Source of the DNA: Comamonadaceae bacterium
GTDB taxonomy: Bacteria; Pseudomonadota; Gammaproteobacteria; Burkholderiales; Burkholderiaceae_C
NCBI GenBank assembly: GCA_947378785.1
Contig: CANCLK010000027.1
Span: 1-38,050 of the forward strand
Length of the DNA: 38,050 nt
Direction of reading: 5' to 3'
Positions 1 to 7,564 of the stretch are shown here, piece by piece. Every line of letters begins with the position of its first letter. Within the stretch, counting starts at the first letter, position 1. The notes under the pieces were generated by a model that saw nothing but the letters and a program-made list of their open reading frames with translations, was not told the DNA's origin and did not search any database. The translations under genes and the position numbers were made by a program.

Positions 1-67
1 GTTGTTTGAAGTCGCCGGTGTCGGCCACCACGGTCGTGAATTGTTTGAGTGCGTCAAGTTGGTTCAT
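1..67 (-). CDS. tal: transaldolase, N-terminal fragment (gene runs off the left edge)
   Basis: Read leftwards from the ATG at 67-65, the first 22 codons give [14 protein letters not shown] followed by ADTGDFKQ. This matches the conserved start of class I transaldolases (TTVVADTGD, as in E. coli TalB). Transaldolase transfers a dihydroxyacetone unit between sugar phosphates in the non-oxidative pentose phosphate pathway. The Schiff-base lysine lies outside the window. The gene has the same orientation as hexR and zwf upstream, which fits a sugar-phosphate gene group; the integrase and porin genes now separate them. No clear Shine-Dalgarno sequence is visible before this ATG. Confidence 0.85.
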
Positions 68-157
68 TTTGTAATTATCGTGTTGCTCAGCGCCAAATCA
101 GAGCTCAACCACAGTTACGTTACCGGAACGAACTTTTGCCACCCTTGCACCCTGCGG

Positions 158-186
158 CGTTGCGAGCGCAGCGCGGTAATCCATCC
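158..186. repeat. dispersed GC-rich repeat copy
   Basis: The core TTGCGAGCGCAGCGCGGTAA, followed by TCCAT, recurs with minor changes at 3450-3477 and in inverted orientation at 3415-3441, 3498-3526 and 6004-6031. All copies lie between genes. It resembles the short dispersed palindromic elements common in Comamonadaceae genomes; the mechanism of spread is unknown. Confidence 0.7.
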
Positions 187-198
187 CCGCTCCCTCCC

Positions 199-1629
199 CT
201 AAACCCCGACCCGCGTCCGTCTGCTCTGCAGCAGCGCAATGTTCTGCTCCCCGGTGACCGTACTCGCATAGTGCGTGTTGATAACCTCCACGCTGGTCCG
301 CGCATTGCGCGCCAAGGTCAGCAAGTCAATCCCTTGGCCGTACAGCAGCCGGAAGGTGATGGACGAGTGCCGCAGGCTGTACAGGCTGCGCGGCTGACCG
401 TGCGGGCCCATCTTCAGCCCCGTTTGCGCCAAGATCCAGTTGAAGTGAAAGTTCAGCACCCAGTGCGCGTAGTTGCGGTCTTGCAGGGCCGGCAAGAACA
501 AATAGTCGTCGGCCCCGCCGTGGCCGGTGATGGCTTGCTGCTTGCAGATCTGCTGGTAGCAGCGCACCGCCGGCTGCAAAGTCACAATCGGCCGGCCGTG
601 GCTCTTGGTTTCGGGCAGCGTCAAGCGCAAATACGTGTTGTTGGCCCGCACAATCTCGACGTGCCGGTGTTTGAGGGTTTTGAGGTCACTCGGGCGAATA
701 AAGCTGTTGAGCATGAAGGCAATGGCGTGCGCCATGTCGGGCGGCATGCGCTGCTCGGCCACGCGAATCTTGTAGTTCGCCCGAATCTCCTCAGTCGTCG
801 CCGGGTACTGCGCACCGCGCAAGCGCCTAGCGGTGCGGATGATCTTCCAGTACTCGCTGGGCGTGAAAGCGCCCCGCGGCGTGGTGACGATCTTGATCTT
901 CGGAAACTCTGGCAGCTTGTCCAACTCGCCAATCGCCACCGCATACGACAGCACCTTGCGCACCGCCACCATGTACTGGCTGATGGTGGTGGTGCTGAAG
1001 GTTTGGCTCAAGAACTGGGTGAACTCCATCAAGGCCAAGAAGTTGATATTCACGGGCGGCTGATTGCCCCAGCGCGGCAAGATGTGGGCGTCTAAGCGGT
1101 TCCTCAGCACCTGGTAGCTGCCCTAGGCGTATTCACCGCGCTGCGATCTGGCCAGCTCGTTGGCCAGCACCTGGCTGGTCAAGGCACCAAAGGTCACGCT
1201 GGGTTTGCCTGCCTTGCCGGAAGGAGCCAAAGGAACTTCTTGCGCCTCTGGCTCAAGATCCAACCCAGCGCCAGCCCCACGCCGGCCAGCCCGCTTCGGG
1301 AACAACTGCCCCTGACCGGAAGCGCCGCTGGAGCCACTGTAGTGCTGGGCCATCAGCTGCTCGTAGAACTGGCGGGCAAAGCTTTGCGCCATGCGCAGTG
1401 ACAGGCTTTGCGTGCTGCGCCGGTAGGTGCGCCCGGCCACCCAGCAGCGCACTTGCCAAAAGCGGCTGGCGGCGATTTTGAAGACGGACAGCTTTTGCGG
1501 GTAGCCCGGCACGGGCGTCAAGGTCTCGGGGATCGGCACCGTGCGCTCACGCTGCTGGGTGCGCACCAGCGCGGCTGGCGAGGGATCGTTGGCTGCGGAG
1601 TGTTCGTAAAAAGGGTTGTGCTCGAACAT
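199..1629 (-). pseudogene. tyrosine recombinase/integrase, interrupted by an in-frame amber stop
   Basis: One reading frame of about 476 codons runs from the ATG at 1629 to a TAG at 201-199, broken only by a TAG at 1125-1123. The first part (168 residues) carries an N-terminal segment (VFKIAASRFWQVRCWVAGRTY) of the kind that precedes core-binding domains. The second part (from 1122) continues without a gap into a SAM-like core-binding domain (LRNRLDAHILPRWG) and a catalytic domain. That domain shows arginine in NSFIRPSDLKTLKH, a SLRHSSITFRLL box and a terminal NTHYAS tyrosine. The active-site signature is therefore intact, but a full-length protein would need amber readthrough. A GTG at 1110 could restart a 303-residue fragment. 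Most likely a recently killed mobile-element integrase; no attachment sites were found. Confidence 0.8.
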
Positions 1630-1875
1630 CCAAAGATAATATTTTCTAGGATTTATTTTGTCAAACTACACAAAAAACCAATACCTATTAACTATTTACA
1701 TAGATATTTCACAATTATTCAAATATTTACCAAGGATTTAATTTCCTTGTAAACATTAGTGAATAAATACTCATTCGTTATTTCTCTGATTCGTACAGGT
1801 GGCAGAGTGCTACCCGTTTTAGTTCTTCTCCCCGAGCCCTCCCCCTGCTAATCCCGTCTTTTTCTGCACGTTTCG
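1630..1875. other. AT-rich intergenic region between integrase and porin
   Basis: Positions 1630-1800 are strikingly AT-rich compared with the rest of the window and have no convincing open reading frame. The stretch probably holds the leftward integrase promoter. Positions 1800-1875 return to higher GC and end at the porin signal-peptide region, with no recognisable ribosome binding site before the ATG at 1876. Confidence 0.5.
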
Positions 1876-3059
1876 ATGGCTCGAAAACGTCTGCCCTGGC
1901 TGCTCTGGCCGTCGTCTCTGCAGCTTCTGCACAAACTTCTTCCCTGACCATCTCTGGTTACATCGACCGTGGTTACACGAATCTAAACAGCAACCTCAAT
2001 ACTGCTGACACCAAAACTGTCGGCTCAGCTGCCGGCACCACTGCTGTGTTTATCAAAGGCTCTGAAGACGTCGGCGCTGGTAACAAGGTTGGCTTCTCCA
2101 TCGAATCTGACTGGAAAGAATTTGGCGGCTCTTCACAGACCGCGTCTATTGCCCCTGCACAAGCTGCAGGTTTTGCCAACGGCGAAAGCTACGTGAGCTT
2201 GGAAAATGGCGGCATGGGTTCGTTGAAGTTGGGCGCGCCAAACAGCTTCACGCTGGGTAACGTGACAGGTGTCGCTTCACCAGCATTCTCGACCGGTGTC
2301 GGCTCTGCTTACAGCACAAAATGGTCAATCGCCAACGGTATCTCTACGGGCGCTGACACATACGCTGGTACCGCTCAGTACACGGCCTCATCCGCCACTG
2401 GCGTTGGCTCGCGTTCTATCCGTTTTGCCAACACCATTCAGTATTCTTCGCCAGTTTTCAGCGGCTTCACTGCAGCTTTCGCTTACGCAGCTAAGAACAA
2501 CAACGTTACGGCCGTCCCAGGCAACGGTAATACTGTCGGGATGACTGAATACGCATTGCGTTATACAAACGGTCCAGTTGATGCGATGTACACCAACGTC
2601 AAGTTCTCTGTTGGTTCAAATGGTGCTAGCCAGTACACATTGACACTGCTGAATACGCCGTCAGCTATCCTCGGTACCAGCAAGCCATTGACTGGCAACC
2701 TGACCAGCACGCAAGGTATGTTGGGTGCCACCTACACGGTACTCCCAACGTTGAAACTGCATGCTGGTCTGGGTCAGTTCTCTTCTAGCGACAACACTGC
2801 CAAGGGTTCGAGCACGCAATTCGGCGTTACCTACATCATCGGTGCTGTTGATTTGATGGCACAAATGGCTTCGATGAACGACAAGGCCACCAGCAACTTT
2901 GACCGTAAGATGTTCGGTCTGGGTGCTAATTACAACCTGAGCAAGACAGCGCGTATTTACGCTCGTTACGACGAGTTGAAAACCAACAGTGGTGTCGCTG
3001 CTGCCAACACCGGTGACGTGGTCAAGCGTACCGCTATCGGCGTCAGCAAGACTTTCTAA
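1876..3059 (+). CDS. Gram-negative porin; signal-peptide reading frame broken by one base
   Basis: This encodes a Burkholderiales-type trimeric outer-membrane porin, paralogous to the gene at 11097-12338 (shared GYIDRGY, SPAFSTGVGSAYSTKWSI, SKTARIYARYD and a C-terminal GVSKTF). The mature protein and most of the signal peptide (SALAALAVVSAASAQ) lie in the frame ending at 3059. The only upstream ATG (1876) is in a different frame. Adding one A to the four-A run at 1884-1887 would give MARKTSALAALAVV, exactly aligned with MKKSLIALAALAVV of the paralog. The frame as written has no ATG, GTG or TTG until a GTG at 2046, inside the mature protein. The gene is therefore a one-base frameshift mutant, a phase-variable gene or a sequencing error. 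No Shine-Dalgarno sequence is seen. The final phenylalanine is typical for outer-membrane insertion. Confidence 0.75.
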
Positions 3060-3098
3060 TTTGACGCTGGCTTAAAGCCAGCTGAAGATTTGAAACTT

Positions 3099-3136
3099 TA
3101 AAAACCCCGTCCCTCGAAAGAGTGGCGGGGTTTTTT
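3099..3136 (+). terminator. intrinsic terminator after porin 1
   Basis: The arms AAAAACCCCG and CGGGGTTTTTT flank a short irregular loop about 40 bases after the porin stop. A second hairpin (GCTGGC/GCCAGC) lies just before it at about 3066-3082. The 3' UTR of the paralogous porin at 11017-11096 has the same two-hairpin layout. Confidence 0.85.
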
Positions 3137-3409
3137 AACGCCTGGATGGGCTTCACTCCAGCACCCAGCGCGGATCAGCTGTTGTACACCTGAGCTTGTG
3201 GATTGGATTTTGGTGCTTGAGTACTTTAGGTACTTTTTATCTCTACAAAAATGATTTTTAACCCATTAACTTAATAGCTAAGAAAACACCTTTTTACGCA
3301 CCATTTGCAACACTTGTCGAGGGGGGTAGAACATGAGAAATCAAAATTACCACTTTAAATACAACAGTTTTAGAGACTGAATTGAGTAAAGTTAAGGGTA
3401 ACACTTGGA
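3137..3409. other. intergenic region with no gene seen
   Basis: This is the non-repeat part of the gap between the porin terminator and the hexR stop. It is AT-rich, has no reading frame with a credible start and codon use, and shows only a weak inverted repeat (AGTAC/GTACT near 3217-3235). Confidence 0.5.
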
Positions 3410-3414
3410 TCTTG

Positions 3415-3549
3415 ACTGCCGCGCTACGCTCGCAGTGACGGAAATGCGTCTTTGCGAGCGCAGCGCGGCAATCCATGACTGCGGATTCGGACTCTAGACT
3501 GCCGCGCTGCGCTCGCAGTGACGGGGAATTTTGCGCTCGCAGTGACAAG
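3415..3549. repeat. cluster of four dispersed-repeat copies in mixed orientation
   Basis: Copies of the GCGAGCGCAGCGCGG element lie at 3415-3441 (inverted), 3450-3477 (direct), 3498-3526 (inverted) and partially at 3531-3549. Adjacent inverted copies could fold into a long hairpin, as in BIME-like composite repeats. The cluster lies downstream of hexR and could affect the 3' end of the zwf-hexR transcript. Confidence 0.7.
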
Positions 3550-3577
3550 AAATTTTTCACTCCCAGCGGCGGGCACA

Positions 3578-4426
3578 TCACGCGTAGCGCTTGTTTCGCA
3601 GGTTGTTCTTCATGTCTTGCAGCAGCGGCTGCAGTTTGACGCCGCCCACGCGCAGGGCGACTGCGGTGGCCAAGATGTCGATGATCATCAGGTGCAGTAA
3701 GCGCGACACCATCGGGCTGTAGCGGTCGTAGCCTTCGGGGTGGTCGGCAGACAAATGAATATGCCCGGCCGCCGCCAAAGGCGAGCCGCTGGCGGTGATG
3801 ACGATGACGGTGGCGCCGTTTTTGCGCGCAATGTCGGTCGCGTCCATCAGGTCCCGGGTGCGGCCGGAGTTGGAAATCACCACCAAACAGTCGCCCGGCA
3901 CCAGCAAAGACGCGCTCATGACCTGCATGTGGCCGTCGCTGTAGGCGATGGTATTGACGCCGAGCCTAAAGAACTTGTGCTGCGCGTCTTGCGCGACGAT
4001 GCCTGAGTTGCCCACGCCAATGAACTCAATGCGCTTGGCTGTTTCGCAGGCCAACGTCAGCGCGTCGACCGCCTTGCTGATGGCCAAGGTGCTGGCGTCG
4101 TTGCGGTATTTCAAAAAGGCCGAAACGGTGTTGTCGATGACCTTCACCACCACGTCGCTGACCTTGTCGTCAGTGTCCACGCTGCGGTGAATAAAAGGCA
4201 CGCCCTCACTGACGCTGCCGGCCAGTTTGCGTTTGAAATCCGTCAGGCCGTCGTACCCCAAGCTGCGGCAAAAGCGCACCACGGTGGGTTTGCTCACGTG
4301 GGAGCGGTCGGCCAGTTCAGTGATGGGCAAATTGGCAAACGCCCGGGGGTCGCTCAGCACCAGCTTGCCGACGCGTTGCTCGGCGGGGGCCAGCGATGGC
4401 AGGCAGGCTTTGATGCGGTCTAGCAT
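3578..4426 (-). CDS. hexR: RpiR/HexR-family transcriptional regulator
   Basis: The 282-residue protein has an RpiR-type helix-turn-helix at about residues 1-77 (ITELADRSHVSKPTVVRFCR) and a sugar-phosphate-binding SIS domain at about 125-260 (FIGVGNSGIVAQDAQHKF, VISNSGRTRDLMDA). HexR-type proteins repress glucose-6-phosphate and Entner-Doudoroff genes and are usually released by a sugar-phosphate ligand. The chosen ATG (4426-4424) makes MLDRIKACLPSL, the usual family start, and overlaps the zwf stop in the heptamer ATGCTAG. This implies translational coupling and a shared transcript with zwf. A longer upstream start would lie inside zwf and adds a non-family Arg-rich stretch. The HexR assignment within RpiR proteins rests on the zwf linkage. 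Confidence 0.9.
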   Translation of the reverse strand: MLDRIKACLPSLAPAEQRVGKLVLSDPRAFANLPITELADRSHVSKPTVVRFCRSLGYDGLTDFKRKLAGSVSEGVPFIHRSVDTDDKVSDVVVKVIDNTVSAFLKYRNDASTLAISKAVDALTLACETAKRIEFIGVGNSGIVAQDAQHKFFRLGVNTIAYSDGHMQVMSASLLVPGDCLVVISNSGRTRDLMDATDIARKNGATVIVITASGSPLAAAGHIHLSADHPEGYDRYSPMVSRLLHLMIIDILATAVALRVGGVKLQPLLQDMKNNLRNKRYA

Positions 4427-5901
4427 TCTTCGCTCCAGCAATAACCGTCGCGCGCGATCATGGCGCTGGCCGCGCTGGGGCCCCACGTGCCGGCGGCGTA
4501 CGGGCGCGGCTCGTGCGTGGCATGACGCCAATGGTCAAGGATGGGTTCTACCCAGCGCCAGGCTTCTTCTTGTTCGTCACTGCGCACAAACAAGTTCAGC
4601 CGGCCTTCAATGACGTCGAGCAGCAAGCGCTCGTAAGCGCCCACGCGCTGCGAGCCAAAACGTTTGTCAAAGTCGAGATCCAACTGCACCGGCGCGAGTT
4701 GCATGGTGCTTGGGATGACGTTGTTGTCGCGGCTCTGGCTGCGTTTGTCCGGGCCTTGCGCCAGCAGGTGCAGCTCCAACCCGTCTTTGGGTTGCAGGTT
4801 GATGACCAACCGGTTCACAGCACCCGCTGGGGTGCTGAAAATCGCGTGCGGCGTGGGCCTGAAGTTGATCACAATGCGAGCGTCACGCGCCGCCAGCCGC
4901 TTGCCGGTGCGGATGTAAAACGGCACGCCAGCCCAGCGCCAATTGGCGATTTCGGCACGCAGCGCGACAAAGGTTTCGGTCTGGCTGTGCGGTGCCACGC
5001 CGGCTTCTTGGCGATAACCCGGCACCGGAACACCGTTGATGCTGCCGGCGCTGTACTGGCCGCGCACCACGTGCTGCTGCAGGGTTTCAACCGTCCACGG
5101 TTTGAGGGCGCGCAGCACCTTGAGTTTTTCGTCTCGAATAGCGTCTGCATGGGCGTTGATGGGCGGCTCCATGCCAATCGCGCAGAGCAGTTGCAGGGCG
5201 TGGTTTTGCACCATGTCGCGCAGCGCGCCGGTGTGGTCGTAAAACGCACCGCGCTTTTCAACGCCAAGGTCTTCGGCGATGGTGATCTGAATGTTGGCGA
5301 TGTTTTCACGGCGCCACAACGGCTCAAACAAGGCGTTGCCAAAGCGCAGCGCAAAGAGGTTTTGCACCGACGGTTTGCCGAGGTAATGGTCAATCCGAAA
5401 AACCTGCTTTTCGGTCAGCACCCGGCGCACGGTTTCGTTGATGGCACGGTTGGAGGCCAGGTCGTGGCCCAACGGTTTCTCCAGCACCACTCGGGTTTGC
5501 GGGCCGTTCAGCCCGGCAGCGGCAATCTGTTCGCAAACGGAGGTGAACAAACCCGGCGCGGTGGCGACGTACATCACCACGGTGTCGGCGTTGCGGGTTT
5601 TCAGCAGCTCGGCCAAACGGGCGTAGTCGGCGGCTTGGGTGACGTCCATGCGCACAAAATGCAGCAAGGCGGCAAAGCTCGCAAACTCGTCTTCGTGCGG
5701 GCGTTTGGCCAGCTCAACGTCGTCAAAACGGGCCTTGATGAAGGCGCGGTAAGCGTCGTCGCTCAAGTCGTCCCGGGCCACGCCGATGATGCGGCCACCG
5801 GCAGGCAAAGAGCCGTGGCGAAAAGCCTGAAACAAAGCGGGCATCAATTTGCGCCAAGCCAAGTCGCCCGTGCCGCCAAACAAAACAAGGTCAAAACTCA
5901 T
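4420..5901 (-). CDS. zwf: glucose-6-phosphate 1-dehydrogenase
   Basis: Oxidises glucose 6-phosphate to 6-phosphogluconolactone with NAD(P)+, the entry step of the oxidative pentose phosphate and Entner-Doudoroff routes; cytoplasmic. The 493-residue length is normal. Visible motifs are the nucleotide-binding GGTGDLAWRKL (residues 9-19), EKPLGHD (141-147) and the substrate/catalytic signature RIDHYLGK (169-176). The ATG at 5901 begins MSFDLVLFGGTGDL, as expected for the family. It is the first gene of a two-gene leftward unit with hexR, which it overlaps by seven bases. Upstream (about 5925-5965) the imperfect inverted pair AAACTAG/CTTAGTTT could be a regulator site, but this is weak. Confidence 0.97.
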   Translation of the reverse strand: MSFDLVLFGGTGDLAWRKLMPALFQAFRHGSLPAGGRIIGVARDDLSDDAYRAFIKARFDDVELAKRPHEDEFASFAALLHFVRMDVTQAADYARLAELLKTRNADTVVMYVATAPGLFTSVCEQIAAAGLNGPQTRVVLEKPLGHDLASNRAINETVRRVLTEKQVFRIDHYLGKPSVQNLFALRFGNALFEPLWRRENIANIQITIAEDLGVEKRGAFYDHTGALRDMVQNHALQLLCAIGMEPPINAHADAIRDEKLKVLRALKPWTVETLQQHVVRGQYSAGSINGVPVPGYRQEAGVAPHSQTETFVALRAEIANWRWAGVPFYIRTGKRLAARDARIVINFRPTPHAIFSTPAGAVNRLVINLQPKDGLELHLLAQGPDKRSQSRDNNVIPSTMQLAPVQLDLDFDKRFGSQRVGAYERLLLDVIEGRLNLFVRSDEQEEAWRWVEPILDHWRHATHEPRPYAAGTWGPSAASAMIARDGYCWSEEC

Positions 5902-6003
5902 GGGTTACCCACCGTGCAAGGTTGAAAAACTAGCAGCTGAGATGGTAACTTAGTTTCACGATTAGTCGGCTTTGGATGTAACTGATGACGTGAAGGACCG
6001 TAT

Positions 6004-6031
6004 GGATTGCCGCGCTGCGCTCGCAAAGACG
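6004..6031. repeat. dispersed GC-rich repeat copy, inverted orientation
   Basis: GATTGCCGCGCTGCGCTCGC is the reverse complement of the element seen at 158-186 and 3450-3477. It lies directly before the 23-bp tandem array. Confidence 0.65.
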
Positions 6032-6038
6032 CCACTTG

Positions 6039-6130
6039 CGTCATCGTGAGGCCGTAACATTCGTCATCGTGAGGCCGTAACCTTCGTCATCGCGAGGCTG
6101 TAACCTTCGTCATCGCGAGGCTACGCCGTG
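6039..6130. repeat. 23-bp tandem repeat, four units
   Basis: Units begin at 6039, 6062, 6085 and 6108, each opening CGTCATCGTGAGGC or CGTCATCGCGAGGC and the first three ending GTAACATT or GTAACCTT. The fourth unit diverges into CTACGCCGTGGCGATCCATG, a variant of the dispersed repeat end, so the array seems to have grown from one edge of that element. No reading frame crosses it convincingly. Confidence 0.85.
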
Positions 6131-6131
6131 G

Positions 6132-6181
6132 CGATCCATGGCTGCGAATTTAGATCCATGGCCCCGAATTCAGATCCGTGA
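6132..6181. repeat. short direct repeats of about 20 bp
   Basis: The segments GATCCATGGCTGCGAATTTA and GATCCATGGCCCCGAATTCA stand in tandem, followed by a decayed third copy (GATCCGTGACTCGG). They lie immediately downstream of the toxin gene at 6188-6472. Confidence 0.6.
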
Positions 6182-6187
6182 CTCGGG

Positions 6188-6472
6188 CTAGCGCTTCAAT
6201 GCGGCATAGAAATTTTCGTGCGGGCCAACCGCTAGTAGCACCAATTCGCTTGGGTTCAATTTATCTGGCTTTAGCTCGTACGCCAACAACGTTTCCTGAT
6301 GGTTGAGCTTGAATTTGTAGACAAAAACGCCGGCCAGGTCACCCTTTTTCTCTTCCCCGTTCTGGTGATTCGCCGTGATCCACTGAACGGCATTATCTAA
6401 AACCAGCTTGTCTTTGGCGTGTAACTTTTTGGCTATTCGACTGAAAGAAGGCGATGCTGAAACGATCAGCAT
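6188..6472 (-). CDS. RelE/ParE-family toxin of a type II toxin-antitoxin pair
   Basis: A 94-residue basic protein with the usual toxin size and layout: N-terminal helices (FSRIAKKLHAKDKLVLDNAV) followed by strands (GVFVYKFKLNHQETLLAYEL, then LVLLAVGPHENFY). Proteins of this superfamily act as ribosome-dependent mRNA endonucleases or gyrase poisons; which applies here cannot be told. Its ATG (6472-6470) overlaps the antitoxin stop as ATGA, the typical coupling of antitoxin-first TA operons. It shares its promoter with the antitoxin. Codon use is less GC-biased than the surrounding metabolic genes, consistent with mobility. Confidence 0.75.
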   Translation of the reverse strand: MLIVSASPSFSRIAKKLHAKDKLVLDNAVQWITANHQNGEEKKGDLAGVFVYKFKLNHQETLLAYELKPDKLNPSELVLLAVGPHENFYAALKR

Positions 6473-6690
6473 CAGCCGAACTCGTAGGGGGTTGCCAATC
6501 CAGCCTTGGCTTCTTCGCGCGACAGCATGATGTCTTGGATGAGTCGAACCGGCATGTCCGGGTTGTCTGTCACCGCTTTGCCAATGCGCGCCCAGAATTC
6601 GATTTGCTTGGGCACCGAGCGATGCTCAGCCGCAGCATAGGGTTTCGCGTCTTCAACCAGCGAATCCGAAAGTTTCAAAGCAACAGCCAT
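6472..6690 (-). CDS. ParD-like antitoxin
   Basis: The 72-residue protein begins MAVALKLSDSLVEDAKPYAA and continues EHRSVPKQIEFWARIGKAV. This is the ribbon-helix-helix form of ParD-like antitoxins (one beta strand, two helices) with a C-terminal tail that would bind the toxin. The start at 6690 is chosen over a longer frame (to 6753) because a GGAG lies eight bases upstream and the extension shows no family resemblance. It precedes and overlaps the toxin gene by ATGA. The protein probably autorepresses through the palindrome at 6714-6728. Confidence 0.8.
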   Translation of the reverse strand: MAVALKLSDSLVEDAKPYAAAEHRSVPKQIEFWARIGKAVTDNPDMPVRLIQDIMLSREEAKAGLATPYEFG

Positions 6691-6713
6691 CACAACACTC
6701 CATCCATAATACG

Positions 6714-6728
6714 GTTGTATTCTACAAC
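6714..6728. promoter_or_regulatory. palindromic operator candidate for the ParD-like/RelE pair
   Basis: GTTGTA and TACAAC form a perfect 6-bp inverted repeat around TTC, 24 bases upstream of the antitoxin ATG. Autoregulation by ribbon-helix-helix antitoxins at such sites is established for the family; binding here is inferred. Confidence 0.5.
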
Positions 6729-6780
6729 TAAACGAAACTTTTGATAGCGTCAAGGACAGCCTAGCTCAGACATTGCAAAG

Positions 6781-6808
6781 TGATTGCATAGTTAATAAAA
6801 TGCAATCA
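6781..6808. promoter_or_regulatory. operator candidate of the FitAB-type operon
   Basis: TGATTGCAT (6781-6789) and ATGCAATCA (6800-6808) are perfect inverted repeats separated by ten AT-rich bases that include a TAATAA -10-like element. The repeat lies 27 bases before the antitoxin ATG. FitA/VapB-type antitoxins are known to bind inverted repeats overlapping their own promoter; occupancy here is inferred. Confidence 0.65.
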
Positions 6809-6835
6809 TTGAGATCAACTGAGAGGAGGTGCCAA

Positions 6836-7075
6836 ATGTCATCCATCACTGTCCGTAACTTGCCTGAGGAGACGCACCGTGCTTTGCGTATCCGTGCCGC
6901 GATGGCTGGTCGAAGCACTGAGGCCGAAGTCCGAGCCATTCTTGAAAGTGTTGCCAGACCAGAGGTGCGCATTAAGCTGGGTTCCTTGCTGGCAGAAATC
7001 GGTCAGCAAGCAGGGGGGGTCGACTTTGAGACCGAGCGTGACAAGTCACCCACAGAACCGATGAGCTTCGAATGA
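6836..7075 (+). CDS. fitA: FitA-like ribbon-helix-helix antitoxin
   Basis: The 79-residue protein begins MSSITVRNLPEETHRALRIR and continues AAMAGRSTEAEVRAILES. This is the FitA/VapB Arc-type DNA-binding signature (strand ITVRNL, then two helices containing GRSTEAEVR). The C-terminal tail is acidic and should wrap the PIN toxin. The start is fixed by a perfect AGGAGG (6824-6829) six bases before the ATG. The gene overlaps fitB by ATGA at 7072-7075, so the two are translationally coupled. It diverges from the ParD-like/RelE pair, placing two TA promoters back to back. Confidence 0.88.
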   Translation: MSSITVRNLPEETHRALRIRAAMAGRSTEAEVRAILESVARPEVRIKLGSLLAEIGQQAGGVDFETERDKSPTEPMSFE

Positions 7076-7494
7076 TTCTTCTCGACACCAATGTCATTTC
7101 TGAACCATTCAAGCTTACCGCTGATGTCGCCGTGTTGAATTGGATCGACGCGCAAATGATCGAAACCCTCTACCTCTCAACGATCAGCCTGGCTGAATTG
7201 CGTTTTGGCATTACGGCACTGTCGCCGGGCAAACGCAGAGACACGCTCCACACCAGTTTTGAGCAACGCATCTTGCCCTTGTTCGCCGGGCGCATTCTGC
7301 CCTTTGATGCGGCTGCTTCAGAAGCCTACGCGGCGCTGCGTGCACGTGCGAGAGCCCAAGGCAAAGCGATTGCACCTGCCGACGGCTATATCGCCGCGAC
7401 AGCCATCAGCCATGGTTTGATGGTGGCAACACGGGACACCGGCCCTTTTGAAGCCGCGGGCTTGAAGGTCATCAACCCTTGGAGTACGCCGTAG
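7072..7494 (+). CDS. fitB: FitB/VapC-type PIN-domain ribonuclease toxin
   Basis: The 140-residue PIN-domain protein has the metal-binding acidic residues D5 (LLDTNVISE), E42 (SLAELRFG), D104 (APADGYIAATA) and D122 (ATRDTGPF). This quartet predicts Mg2+/Mn2+-dependent endoribonuclease activity, and VapC relatives cut tRNA or rRNA. The PxxxR-like RILPFDAAASEAY segment is typical of FitB. All catalytic positions are present, so the toxin looks active. It lies directly behind its antitoxin with an ATGA overlap. Confidence 0.9.
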   Translation: MILLDTNVISEPFKLTADVAVLNWIDAQMIETLYLSTISLAELRFGITALSPGKRRDTLHTSFEQRILPLFAGRILPFDAAASEAYAALRARARAQGKAIAPADGYIAATAISHGLMVATRDTGPFEAAGLKVINPWSTP

Positions 7495-7564
7495 CGGCTT
7501 GACAGCCGCTAAAAACACATAAAAATGCACCAAATTAAGCACTTTTTATCTACGTCAATTACTC

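Noticed and set aside
4513..5925. Long open frame of 470 codons on the plus strand opposite zwf
   Set aside because: The minus strand encodes a full-length G6PDH with all motifs. The plus-strand product has no family resemblance and is a shadow of GC-biased codon use.
6039..6130. Tandem array considered as a CRISPR
   Set aside because: The 23-bp units abut directly with no spacers and no cas genes are nearby.
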